Shown here in pieces: positions 8,640 through 16,186 of a stretch of DNA of 64,000 nucleotides. Position numbers and translations under genes: made by a program. The notes beneath the pieces are model-generated. The model saw nothing but the letters and a program-made list of their open reading frames with translations, was not told the DNA's origin and did not search any database. The DNA lies in NCBI RefSeq assembly GCF_900100705.1, contig NZ_FNCH01000001.1:1-64000 (forward strand), in the 5' to 3' direction. The stretch is from Pedobacter terrae (lineage in GTDB: Bacteria; Bacteroidota; Bacteroidia; Sphingobacteriales; Sphingobacteriaceae). Positions within the stretch are counted from its first letter, which is position 1. Every line of letters starts with the position of its first letter.

Positions 8640-8877
8640 AAAACGTCCAATAACCAATATGCAATTATCAATCCCTAATGAATCAATTACCAATAATCAA
8701 TACATAAATGACCAATAAACGTTACTCAGTTTTCTGTTGGCAATTTGCAGTGACCAGTGAACGAATGACAAGTGAACTATTGAACTAATATTCAGGTTGC
8801 AATTTGTAGCTACTAATGAACGATTGAACTTATGGACCAATGAACTAATGGCTATTGAACCAATGAACCTTTTTATC
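8640..8877. repeat. Array of CAATAACCAATA and AATGAAC words
   Basis: The 341-bp gap between the symporter and recR contains many copies of short A/T words such as CCAATAACCAATATGC, AATTACCAATAATC and, closer to recR, TGAACTAATGGCTATTGAAC. They are the same words as at 3606-3837. No coding sequence or RNA is visible here. Confidence 0.55.
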
Positions 8878-8885
8878 TATTTTTG
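8878..8885 (+). promoter_or_regulatory. -7 box directly before recR
   Basis: TATTTTTG at 8878-8885 ends 4 nt before the recR ATG at 8890, the same spacing as at the DUF502 gene. It implies a leaderless transcript and is the main reason for rejecting the longer upstream reading frame starting at 8797. Confidence 0.6.
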
Positions 8886-8889
8886 TATC

Positions 8890-9507
8890 ATGAATTTTTC
8901 ATCCAAACTGCTAGAAGATGCGGTAAACGAATTCTCAAAACTTCCTGGTGTAGGGCAAAAAACAGCTTTACGTTTGGTATTACATCTTTTAAATAAGGAA
9001 CAAGAGGAAGTAAATCAGTTTGGTAATACGTTTATAAAACTTAAACAACAGATTAAACATTGCAGTACCTGCCATAATATTTCTGATTATACGGTTTGCG
9101 AAATCTGTACTTCGCATAAACGTGATAAAGAAACCATTTGTGTGGTAGAAGATACCCGTGATGTAATGGCCATTGAGAATACCGGCCAATATTTTGGCGT
9201 TTACCATGTTTTAGGTGGTTTAATTTCGCCAATGGATGGTATTGGTCCTTCCGATCTGTTTATTGATGGTTTGGTCGCCAGGATGGCAGCAGGAGGGATT
9301 AAAGAAGTGATTTTAGCTTTAAGTCCGAATATGGAAGGCGATACCACCTTGTTCTATCTCTATAAAAGACTAAAAGAATTTAATGTACCCGTAACTACCA
9401 TTGCACGTGGAATTGCATTTGGGGGCGAACTCGAATACACCGACGAAATTACACTGGGCCGATCAATCATTACCCGCGTTCCTTACGAAACCGCGATGAT
9501 GAAATAG
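8890..9507 (+). CDS. recR: Recombination mediator RecR
   Basis: 205 residues from the chosen ATG at 8890; the open frame extends upstream to 8797, but those 31 residues are untypical and overlap the repeat array and the -7 box. Helix-hairpin-helix (LPGVGQKTALRLVLHLL, near the N terminus), a four-cysteine zinc finger CSTCHNISDYTVCEIC, then a TOPRIM domain starting at ICVVEDTRD. RecR works with RecF/RecO to load RecA on SSB-coated gaps. Confidence 0.96.
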   Translation: MNFSSKLLEDAVNEFSKLPGVGQKTALRLVLHLLNKEQEEVNQFGNTFIKLKQQIKHCSTCHNISDYTVCEICTSHKRDKETICVVEDTRDVMAIENTGQYFGVYHVLGGLISPMDGIGPSDLFIDGLVARMAAGGIKEVILALSPNMEGDTTLFYLYKRLKEFNVPVTTIARGIAFGGELEYTDEITLGRSIITRVPYETAMMK

Positions 9508-9597
9508 TGATAATCTAACCTATAACAAATTATAATAAAGCAGTATCCAGTCTAGATACTTAATACTCCCTACTTGATACTCAAACCTTGCTAATAA

Positions 9598-10410
9598 ATG
9601 AACCTAAAAAATAAAGTAATCATCATCACCGGCGCATCAAGCGGAATTGGAAAAGCCTGTGCAGAAGAGTTTGCTAAGCGCGGTGCCAACCTGGTTTTAG
9701 CTGCCCGTCAATACGTTACCCTGTGCGAAATTACCAGTGATTTGGAAAAGAAATATAATATTAGAGCTGTTGCGGTGCAGGCCGATGTCAGTAAAGAAGC
9801 CGATTGCGAGCTAATTATAAAACAAACCCTGGTTTCTTTTCAAAAAATAGATATCCTGGTAAATAATGCCGGATTATCAATGCGTGCCCTATTTAACGAT
9901 TTGGATCTATCAGTGCTAAAAAACCTGATGGATGTTAACTTTTGGGGAACGGTATATTGCACCAAATATGCTTTGCCGGAGATTTTAAAAACAAAAGGAA
10001 CAGTGGTAGGCGTCTCATCCATAGCAGGGTACCGTGGTTTGCCTGGGCGTACGGGTTATTCGGCATCTAAGTTTGCCATGAATGGCTTTATGGAATCTTT
10101 ACGGACGGAATTGCTTAAAACCGGTGTAAATGTAATGGTGGCCTGTCCGGGATTTACGGCTTCAAATATTCGGGTAACGGCCTTATCAAAAGATGGCGCA
10201 GCACATGGCGAAACCAGTATGGATGAAGGTAAAATGATGTCATCCGAAGAAGTGGCCAGCATTATTGCCGATGGTATTGAACAACGCAAGCGTACTTTGG
10301 TTATGACCGGGCAAGGAAAACTGGCGGTGTGGATGAACAAACTTTTCCCGGCTTTTGTAGATAAAAAAGTTTTTGATTTGTTTTCGAAAGAGAAAAATCC
10401 GCTGATTTAG
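9598..10410 (+). CDS. Short-chain dehydrogenase/reductase
   Basis: 270 residues, classical SDR. Cofactor motif TGASSGIG at 11-18, NNAG at 89-92, catalytic S140/S141, Y154 and K158 (YSASK). A basic residue pattern after the second strand (AARQ) favours NADPH. After the fold there is a C-terminal extension with a weak amphipathic region (WMNKLFPAFVDKKVFDLF), as in membrane-associated SDRs of the DltE/YqjQ type. Substrate unknown. Confidence 0.88.
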   Translation: MNLKNKVIIITGASSGIGKACAEEFAKRGANLVLAARQYVTLCEITSDLEKKYNIRAVAVQADVSKEADCELIIKQTLVSFQKIDILVNNAGLSMRALFNDLDLSVLKNLMDVNFWGTVYCTKYALPEILKTKGTVVGVSSIAGYRGLPGRTGYSASKFAMNGFMESLRTELLKTGVNVMVACPGFTASNIRVTALSKDGAAHGETSMDEGKMMSSEEVASIIADGIEQRKRTLVMTGQGKLAVWMNKLFPAFVDKKVFDLFSKEKNPLI

Positions 10411-10440
10411 CAGATTACCTTGTAAATTATAGATGGAATA

Positions 10441-10481
10441 GACCCTGAAATAAATCCGATAGCTATCGGATCAGGGTGACG
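10441..10481. repeat. REP-like palindrome
   Basis: Arms ACCCTGA and TCAGGGT (10442-10448 and 10471-10477) surround an inner palindrome ATCCGATAGCTATCGGAT. It is the elongated form of the 4849-4878 element and resembles the copy at 60315-60362. Confidence 0.65.
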
Positions 10482-10548
10482 AATATATTCTCCATAAATC
10501 CACCCCCGCAACAATTTCGTTTATTAACTGTTCAGTTGGAAAACCTTT

Positions 10549-11388
10549 ATGATGTATAAATACTTTGTTCTGTTAATGCTCTTGTTTCAAACGTTACTTT
10601 CTTCTGCCCAGGTTAAAAAGGTAAAAAACATCAATTATGCGGGCAATACCGATGAAGCCAATACGCTTAATATTTTTTACAAAAACGATAGTATCAAAAA
10701 TAAACCCGTTTTAATTTTCATTCACGGTGGTTCGTGGAGCAGTGGAAAAAAAGAAACTTATTGGTGGTTGGGGAGGAATTTCGCGCGAAAAGGTGTAGTG
10801 ACAGTCATCATCAATTATCCTTTAGCACCAAACGTTCAATATGAAAAAATGGGCGATGACTGTGCTTTAGCCGTGAAATGGGTTAAAGAGCATATAACCG
10901 AATATACTGCAAGTGCACAGAAGATTTTTGTAATGGGACATTCTGCAGGCGGGCATCTGGCTGAATTAATCAATGTTGATCCTAAATATTTTAAGCATGC
11001 TGGGATAGCGAATCCGATTAAAGGAGTAATCCTGAACGACCCATTCGGTTTGGACATGCACGAATATTTAACCACAGCCGAAAAAGACCATTTTTATTTC
11101 GATTTCGTCCGCACATTTACCGATCAGCCTGCTGTTTGGACAGTGGCCTCACCATTGAATTATGTAAACGACATCAAAAATCCACATCTGCTTTTTTATG
11201 GAAGCAAAACTTACGAAGCCATTAAATTGCAAACACCAAGGTTGTATGAAAAGCTTAAAGCCAAAAATATTAAGGTAGAAATAAAGGAGATTGAAGGCAA
11301 AAGCCATGTGCCAATGATCAGTCAGATGATTTTTGGCAGCAACCAATTATACAAGGATATTCTGGATTTTATAAGAACATCCTCGTAA
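10549..11388 (+). CDS. Secreted alpha/beta hydrolase (esterase/lipase-like)
   Basis: 279 residues. N-terminal signal peptide (about 1-20, ending SSAQ). Oxyanion motif HGG at 59-61 and nucleophile elbow GHSAG with S132 mark a hormone-sensitive-lipase/carboxylesterase-type fold. The catalytic histidine is probably the H of GKSHVPM near the end. The usual acidic residue after the fifth strand is not obvious (FYGSKTYEA instead of G-x-x-D). Likely a periplasmic or secreted esterase; substrate unknown. ATG codons at 10549 and 10552 are both possible starts. Confidence 0.82.
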   Translation: MMYKYFVLLMLLFQTLLSSAQVKKVKNINYAGNTDEANTLNIFYKNDSIKNKPVLIFIHGGSWSSGKKETYWWLGRNFARKGVVTVIINYPLAPNVQYEKMGDDCALAVKWVKEHITEYTASAQKIFVMGHSAGGHLAELINVDPKYFKHAGIANPIKGVILNDPFGLDMHEYLTTAEKDHFYFDFVRTFTDQPAVWTVASPLNYVNDIKNPHLLFYGSKTYEAIKLQTPRLYEKLKAKNIKVEIKEIEGKSHVPMISQMIFGSNQLYKDILDFIRTSS

Positions 11389-11514
11389 GATTTGTCAACT
11401 TTCTTGCCTCTTTGTTATTAAAGCTGACAAATCTGGATTCTTTGGAGAGGTTACCGGTAAGGCGGCGTGGTTTTATTTATTGCACTGGCCCAACCCATGT
11501 AAACCCGACATAGA

Positions 11515-11628
11515 ATGGTCGTCATCTCGACTGTGGCGAAGCGGAATGGAGAGATCTATCAAGACAGATTTAGCTTCGCTGAGCCTTCGGGTTCTCGACT
11601 GCGTTGCACTCCGCTCGAAATGACGGTA
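11515..11628. repeat. REP-like GTCATTTCGA element
   Basis: An imperfect inverted repeat: GTCATCTCGACTGTGGCGAAG near 11520 and, at the other end, CTCCGCTCGAAATGACGG near 11625, with GAGAGATCTATC between. Related copies: 14765-14880, 16975-17060, 40110-40150 and 54210-54315. Apart from this element, 11389-11675 is empty. Confidence 0.65.
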
Positions 11629-11675
11629 TCGCTATGGAAATAAAATATTAATAAGCTAGGCAAATAATAAAATCC

Positions 11676-12617
11676 TTACACCGTCTGCGTAATCTTATCC
11701 AACTTACTATAATCCATTACCATTTTACCTTCTTCATTATGGTAATACATTTTTTCAAACTTCGCATCCATTTCTATTTCTTCATCTTGATAGCTGGTTC
11801 GGGTATGGATCGTTTGTGCAAAAGTATCATCAAAAGCCTTAAGGATAACAAAAACTTCAACTTCTGCCTGTTGCAGTTCTATTAACGATTTTTCATATAA
11901 AGGACTTTCTTCTGTGATAGGGTGTACCAAAGTCCAGTTTAAAGACAGAATGCCAATTTTATCGCGTTCCAGCGCCAAAGGGTAGAACCTTCTTGTATGT
12001 TTGCCATCAACGGTTTCATTGTACGACATTACCATTTGAACTTCCACTTCAATGAGCTGATTTCGGCGTAAATTAACCAAACGGCACATCAAACCATGTC
12101 CTTTTTCATAAGGTGCAATCACCATTTTTTTACTGAAACTCACTTTAGAGGTAGGTCTGCTGAAACGGCCGTACAATAAACCTGTAGCCAATGCAAAAGC
12201 CAACAAGCCCAGCATACTTTCGAAAGCAGCTAAAATGCTGGTCAAAAATCCCTGTGGTGAAATATGACCATAACCCACCGTGGAAATGGTTTGTGCTGAA
12301 AAGAAAAATGCATCAAAAAAATGATCGCGAAGGGTTAACCCTGTAGCACCCTCTAAGTTTTCGATCCCAACTACATTATATAATATAGCGAAAATGGTAT
12401 TCACAATGAGGTAGGCTATGAGAATGATAAAGAAAAAACGTGTCCAGCTCATGGTAACCAATCGGGTATAGGTATCATCAAATTTAAACCAGGGTAGGCC
12501 AATTCGCTCGATATTTGCTGAACCATCAGGGTTAAGCATGCGCTGGTTTTTGGTAACGGGATTAGAACCGAAACCTAAATCATCATTAAACTGTACTTTT
12601 CTTTTAAAGAAAGCCAT
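11676..12617 (-). CDS. Inward-rectifier potassium channel (Kir/KirBac)
   Basis: 313 residues. The first membrane helix is about 60-82, then a pore loop with selectivity filter TVGYG at 113-117, a second helix about 126-150 that includes the SMLGLLAFALATGLLYGRFSRP segment, and a long beta-rich cytoplasmic domain typical of Kir channels (family PF01007 architecture). It conducts K+ across the inner membrane with gating by the cytoplasmic domain. Divergent from the trp leader promoter. Confidence 0.92.
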   Translation of the reverse strand: MAFFKRKVQFNDDLGFGSNPVTKNQRMLNPDGSANIERIGLPWFKFDDTYTRLVTMSWTRFFFIILIAYLIVNTIFAILYNVVGIENLEGATGLTLRDHFFDAFFFSAQTISTVGYGHISPQGFLTSILAAFESMLGLLAFALATGLLYGRFSRPTSKVSFSKKMVIAPYEKGHGLMCRLVNLRRNQLIEVEVQMVMSYNETVDGKHTRRFYPLALERDKIGILSLNWTLVHPITEESPLYEKSLIELQQAEVEVFVILKAFDDTFAQTIHTRTSYQDEEIEMDAKFEKMYYHNEEGKMVMDYSKLDKITQTV

Positions 12618-12632
12618 ATATTTTAGAAAGAT

Positions 12633-12664
12633 TTTGGAATATTAAAAAACAATGTCAATATTTG
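12633..12664 (+). promoter_or_regulatory. Promoter of the trp leader/operon
   Basis: TTTG (TTG at 12634-12636), 20-bp spacer, AATATTTG at 12657-12664 (one mismatch to TAnnTTTG in the first T). The predicted start near 12669-12671 is only a few nucleotides before the leader-peptide ATG at 12677. Spacing and sequence fit the Bacteroidota consensus. Confidence 0.6.
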
Positions 12665-12676
12665 CTTTATACAAAC

Positions 12677-12730
12677 ATGATCATTAAAAACTTAAATAAC
12701 AATTGGTGGTGGCATAACGAAATTCGTTAG
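12677..12730 (+). CDS. trpL: trp operon leader peptide (17 aa, three Trp codons)
   Basis: The small frame ATG...TAG encodes MIIKNLNNNWWWHNEIR. Three consecutive TGG codons at 12704-12712 in a 17-residue peptide directly upstream of trp genes are the hallmark of ribosome-mediated attenuation. Two mutually exclusive pairings can be drawn. The terminator is 12778-12800. The antiterminator pairs GGCAAATTCT (12730-12739, just past the stop codon) with AGGATTGCC (12778-12786), with one bulged A and one G-U. A ribosome stalled at the Trp codons leaves 12730-12739 free; a ribosome at the stop codon covers it. An ATAACAAT/ATTGTTAT pairing (12696-12703 with 12740-12747) and a small hairpin at 12715-12729 are also possible. 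Translation is inferred. Confidence 0.85.
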   Translation: MIIKNLNNNWWWHNEIR

Positions 12731-12777
12731 GCAAATTCTATTGTTATATATTTTAAAATATTTTAAACACAATTAAG

Positions 12778-12807
12778 AGGATTGCCCAAAAAGCAATCCT
12801 TTTTTTT
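12778..12807 (+). terminator. trp attenuator (rho-independent terminator)
   Basis: Perfect 8-bp stem AGGATTGC (12778-12785) / GCAATCCT (12793-12800), loop CCAAAAA, then seven further T residues (12801-12807). It lies 47 nt after the stop codon of the Trp-rich leader peptide and 317 nt before trpD. No other plus-strand gene lies between it and the leader promoter, so its job must be premature termination of the leader. Confidence 0.9.
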
Positions 12808-12810
12808 ATG

Positions 12811-12853
12811 CCTTCCCCTCCCGTGGAGGGGTGTCCGAAGGACGGGGTGGTTT
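12811..12853. repeat. GTGGAGGGG-type intergenic repeat
   Basis: CCCCTCC-CGT-GGAGGGG followed by GTCCGAAGGAC and GGGGTGG gives two small stacked hairpins. I recognise this type of sequence as a common intergenic repeat in Bacteroidota. It sits inside the trp leader, between the attenuator and trpD. Confidence 0.55.
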
Positions 12854-12914
12854 AAAAAATGGACCTTATGCTGAACTTGTTTTAGCATATATAAATAAGA
12901 TTTGAAAATATTAA

Positions 12915-12938
12915 GTGGTCTGTGGAGACACAGACCAC
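12915..12938 (+). repeat. GAGA-tetraloop hairpin repeat, copy 1
   Basis: Perfect 10-bp stem GTGGTCTGTG / CACAGACCAC closed by GAGA. Compared with copies 2-4, stem bases change in compensating pairs while the loop and the adjacent GTG/CAC stay fixed. Confidence 0.8.
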
Positions 12939-12958
12939 GGGATAAAAAACATCGCCAC

Positions 12959-12978
12959 GGTTCGTGTCTCCACGAACC
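12959..12978 (-). repeat. GAGA-tetraloop hairpin repeat, copy 2 (inverted)
   Basis: On the minus strand the element reads GGTTCGTG-GAGA-CACGAACC, a perfect 8-bp stem, followed by GTGGCG as copy 3 is followed by ATGGCG. It lies in opposite orientation to copies 1 and 3. Confidence 0.75.
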
Positions 12979-12989
12979 GGAATAACATA

Positions 12990-13013
12990 ATGGTTTGTGG
13001 AGACACAAACCAT
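12990..13013 (+). repeat. GAGA-tetraloop hairpin repeat, copy 3
   Basis: Perfect 10-bp stem ATGGTTTGTG / CACAAACCAT closed by GAGA, then GGCG. Differs from copy 1 by paired changes in the stem only. Confidence 0.8.
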
Positions 13014-13040
13014 GGCGTAAAAATAAGATAAATGAGAAAT

Positions 13041-13105
13041 GAACCACAGATAAAAAAGATGAACAAGGATACACACAGATTTTATCCGTGTTCATCTGTG
13101 GTTAA
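13041..13105. repeat. AACCACAGAT palindromic repeat
   Basis: AACCACAGAT (about 13040-13049) and ATCTGTGGTT (13096-13105) form a perfect 10-bp inverted repeat. The interior adds AAGATGAACA pairing with TGTTCATCT, so the whole 65 bp folds on itself. It ends 19 bp before trpD. Open frames across 12763-13095 on the minus strand follow from these repeats and are not genes. Confidence 0.7.
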
Positions 13106-13124
13106 ATAAGATTGAGCAATAAAC

Positions 13125-14114
13125 ATGAAAAAAATATTAAACCATTTATTCGAGAACAAAAGCTTTAGCAGGGAAGAAGCCAGGAACATCCTAATCTCCA
13201 TTTCGGAAGGCGCATTTAATTCTTCGCAGATTGCTGCTTTTATTACGGCTTATGCCATGCGCAACATCACGGTGCAGGAGTTACAAGGCTTTCGTGATGC
13301 GATGTTGGATATGTGTGTAAAGGTAGACCTTTCTGATTACAATCTGATTGATCTTTGCGGTACAGGCGGCGATGGGAAAGACACCTTTAACATTTCTACC
13401 TTATCATCATTTGTAGTAGCAGGGGCAGGGCATCATGTGGCCAAACATGGTAATTATGGTGTTTCTTCGGGTTGTGGATCATCAAATGTGATGGAATACC
13501 TTGGCTATAGCTTTACCAATGATGAAACTATTTTAAAGCGCAATTTAGATACTGCGGGCATCTGTTTTTTACACGCACCACTGTTTAATCCGGCCATGAA
13601 AATTGTGGCGCCGATCCGTAAAGAACTTGGGGTAAAAACATTTTTTAATATGCTGGGGCCAATGGTTAACCCAGGGCAGCCTAAATACCAGATGGTAGGC
13701 GTTTTTAGTTTGGAACTGGCCCGTTTATATGCTTATTTATACCAGGACACCGATAAAAGTTATACCATTGTACATGCATTGGAGGGCTATGATGAAGTTT
13801 CGTTAACCTGTGATGTAAAAACTTTTTCGAATAAGGGCGAGCAGATTTTAACGCTCAATGATATGGGCTTTGAAAAAGTGGAGGTAAATGCAATTAAAGG
13901 AGGCGATACGGTAGAATCATCGGCTAAAATATTTATGGATGTACTAAACGGCGAAGCAACTGATGTGCAGAATAACGTGGTATTATGTAATGCTGCATTG
14001 GCGATCCGAACCATCAAACCCGAAATGTCTTTCGCTGATTGTTTTTATGAAGCAGAAGAATCGCTGATGAGTAAAAAAGCTTTACACAGTTTTAAACAGT
14101 TACTGGCATGTTAA
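13125..14114 (+). CDS. trpD: Anthranilate phosphoribosyltransferase
   Basis: 329 residues. The PRPP-binding signature CGTGGDGKDTFNIST spans about 79-92, followed by KHGNYGVSSGCGSSNV and the conserved P.R.ELG.KTFFN region. The enzyme joins anthranilate to PRPP in tryptophan synthesis. It is the first structural gene after the trp attenuator and overlaps trpF by 7 bp (translational coupling). trpE and trpG, which normally precede it, are not in the window. Confidence 0.97.
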   Translation: MKKILNHLFENKSFSREEARNILISISEGAFNSSQIAAFITAYAMRNITVQELQGFRDAMLDMCVKVDLSDYNLIDLCGTGGDGKDTFNISTLSSFVVAGAGHHVAKHGNYGVSSGCGSSNVMEYLGYSFTNDETILKRNLDTAGICFLHAPLFNPAMKIVAPIRKELGVKTFFNMLGPMVNPGQPKYQMVGVFSLELARLYAYLYQDTDKSYTIVHALEGYDEVSLTCDVKTFSNKGEQILTLNDMGFEKVEVNAIKGGDTVESSAKIFMDVLNGEATDVQNNVVLCNAALAIRTIKPEMSFADCFYEAEESLMSKKALHSFKQLLAC

Positions 14115-14740
14115 AATTAAAGGTTTGTGGCATGCGTTTAGCAGCTAATATTGCTACGGTGGCAGAACTGCAACCAGATTATTTGGGCTTTATTTTTTAT
14201 GAAAAATCGCCAAGGTTAATCAGTGATGTTTCTGCAGAATTAATCAAATACATTCCTGCTGAAATTAAAACTGTAGGTGTTTTTGTGAACGAGGATATTG
14301 AAAAGGTAAAAGAAAAAGTAAACACATTGAAGTTAAAGGCTGTTCAGTTACATGGAGGCGAATCTCCTGAATACTGTGAAGCATTAAAATTAAGCTTCCC
14401 CGCTGTAGAAGTGATTAAGGCTTTTGGAATAGAGGAAGATTTTGACTTCCCGGCTTTGGAAGCTTATTTAGGTTCAACTGATTATTTTCTGTTCGATACC
14501 AAAACAAAGACACATGGCGGATCGGGAAAAACATTTAACTGGTCTGTTTTAGACCGATATACGTACGCAAAACCTTACTTTTTAAGTGGTGGAATTGATT
14601 TGAAACATACCACAGCCATTAAAAGCATCAAAGATGACCGTTTATATGCGCTAGATATTAACAGCTGCTTCGAAACTGAACCAGGTGTGAAAGATGCAGA
14701 GAAGATTAAAGAATTTATAAAAGAAATGAATACAAAATAA
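14108..14740 (+). CDS. trpF: Phosphoribosylanthranilate isomerase
   Basis: 210 residues, TIM-barrel. N-terminal KVCGMR contains the catalytic cysteine, and FDTKTKTHGGSGKTFNW contains the catalytic aspartate and the phosphate-binding glycines. Start ATG overlaps the end of trpD. In many relatives trpC (indole-3-glycerol-phosphate synthase) lies between trpD and trpF; here it is absent. Confidence 0.96.
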   Translation: MLKLKVCGMRLAANIATVAELQPDYLGFIFYEKSPRLISDVSAELIKYIPAEIKTVGVFVNEDIEKVKEKVNTLKLKAVQLHGGESPEYCEALKLSFPAVEVIKAFGIEEDFDFPALEAYLGSTDYFLFDTKTKTHGGSGKTFNWSVLDRYTYAKPYFLSGGIDLKHTTAIKSIKDDRLYALDINSCFETEPGVKDAEKIKEFIKEMNTK

Positions 14741-14764
14741 TGTTATCCTGAGATCTGCTTGCGA

Positions 14765-14880
14765 CAGGTCGTCATTTCGAGCGCAGCCGGGAAATCTGTA
14801 TTGTAAAATATAGATCTCTCTCCCAACTTAAAGGTCGGGATTGCACTCTGTCTGATAACGATCGGATCGAGATGACGAAT
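14765..14880. repeat. REP-like GTCATTTCGA element between trpF and trpB
   Basis: GGTCGTCATTTCGAGCGCAG near 14767 and GGATCGAGATGACGA near 14870 form the outer arms; AAATCTGTATTG...ATAGATCTCTC lies inside. Same family as at 11515, 16975 and 54210. Confidence 0.65.
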
Positions 14881-14925
14881 TATCTTTAGCAGCTATCAAT
14901 GTGACAGATTAGCTGATAAAATATT

Positions 14926-16107
14926 ATGAAATACAAAGTAAACGAAAAAGGATATTACGGAGATTTTGGAGGCGCGTACATCCCCGAAATGCTTTATCCG
15001 AATGTAGAGGAACTGCGTCAGAATTATTTAAAGATTATTGCTGATCCTGATTTCCAAAAGGAATTTCATCAGCTGTTAAAGGATTACGTTGGCCGTCCTT
15101 CGCCATTATATCTGGCTAAAAGGTACTCAGAACGATTTGGTGCCAATATTTTCTTAAAAAGGGAAGATCTAAACCATACCGGTGCACATAAAATCAACAA
15201 TACCATCGGGCAGATCTTACTGGCCGAAAAATTGGGTAAAAAACGGATTATTGCAGAAACTGGTGCTGGTCAGCATGGTGTAGCCACAGCTACGGTTTGT
15301 GCACTGCGTAACCTGGAATGTGTTATTTACATGGGCGAAGTAGATATTGAGCGTCAGGCGCCAAATGTGGCCCGTATGAAAATGTTAGGAGCAAAGGTTG
15401 TTCCGGCAAGTTCGGGTAGCAAAACCCTAAAGGATGCCACCAATGAGGCCATGCGTGACTGGATCAATAACCCGGTTGATACACATTATATTATCGGGTC
15501 AGTGGTTGGTCCACATCCTTACCCCGATATGGTGGCAATTTTTCAATCGATCATTTCTGAAGAAACCAAAAAACAACTTTTGGAACAAACCGGTAGCGAC
15601 CAACCTGATTATGTTTTAGCTTGTGTGGGTGGGGGGAGTAATGCCATGGGCATGTTCTACCATTTTATGGATGATGAAAACGTAAAACTGATCGCTGTTG
15701 AGGCGGCAGGAAAAGGTGTATCAAGTGGATTTTCGGCTGCCACTACCTATCTGGGCAATGAAGGTGTTTTACACGGCAGTAGGAGTATTTTAATGCAGAC
15801 GCCAGATGGACAGGTGGTAGAGCCTCATTCAGTTTCTGCAGGATTGGATTATCCGGGCATTGGTCCACAACATGCACATTTGTTTAAAACCGGCCGCGGA
15901 CAATATGTTTCCATTACCGACGAGGAAAGTTTGGAAGCAGGTTTGCTTTGTACACAATTGGAAGGCATTATTCCCGCTATAGAAAGTGCGCATGCGCTGG
16001 CTTATTTAGAAAAAATGGAATTTAAAGGTGGCGAAAATGTAGTGATTTGTCTTTCAGGCCGGGGCGATAAGGATTTGGATACTTATATTAAATATTTTAA
16101 CTTATAG
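14926..16107 (+). CDS. trpB: Tryptophan synthase beta chain
   Basis: 393 residues, PLP enzyme that condenses indole with L-serine. Schiff-base lysine K89 in HTGAHKINN, glycine-rich phosphate loop [10 protein letters not shown], and the substrate loop AETGAGQHG. Length is typical of TrpB1 type. Separated from trpF by 185 bp containing a repeat, but on the same strand and presumably in the operon. Confidence 0.98.
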   Translation: MKYKVNEKGYYGDFGGAYIPEMLYPNVEELRQNYLKIIADPDFQKEFHQLLKDYVGRPSPLYLAKRYSERFGANIFLKREDLNHTGAHKINNTIGQILLAEKLGKKRIIAETGAGQHGVATATVCALRNLECVIYMGEVDIERQAPNVARMKMLGAKVVPASSGSKTLKDATNEAMRDWINNPVDTHYIIGSVVGPHPYPDMVAIFQSIISEETKKQLLEQTGSDQPDYVLACVGGGSNAMGMFYHFMDDENVKLIAVEAAGKGVSSGFSAATTYLGNEGVLHGSRSILMQTPDGQVVEPHSVSAGLDYPGIGPQHAHLFKTGRGQYVSITDEESLEAGLLCTQLEGIIPAIESAHALAYLEKMEFKGGENVVICLSGRGDKDLDTYIKYFNL

Positions 16108-16186
16108 ATGTGAGATAATAGATATGAGATATTAGACTTCCTGTCTGGTTCTCAAATCTCAAATCTCACATCTCATATCTCAGAAA
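16108..16186. repeat. TGAGAT/ATCTCA word array before trpA
   Basis: Left arm GATGTGAGATAATAGATATG and right arm CTCACATCTCATATCTCAG are inverted repeats built from the word TGAGAT. It fills the whole gap between trpB and trpA. Similar arrays fill the gaps at 29422-29513, 36764-36837 and 38191-38301. Confidence 0.75.

Noticed and set aside
8797..8889. N-terminal extension of RecR from an upstream ATG
   Set aside because: The extra 31 residues are made of word repeats and the -7 box; the RecR family starts at MNFSSKLLEDA.
12915..13013. CRISPR-like spacing of short palindromes
   Set aside because: Only three copies, one inverted, with unequal spacers and no cas genes.
12763..13095. Open frames on the minus strand (110 and 64 residues) across the trp leader tail
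   Set aside because: They translate the palindromic repeats, have no protein character and lie antisense to the trp leader.
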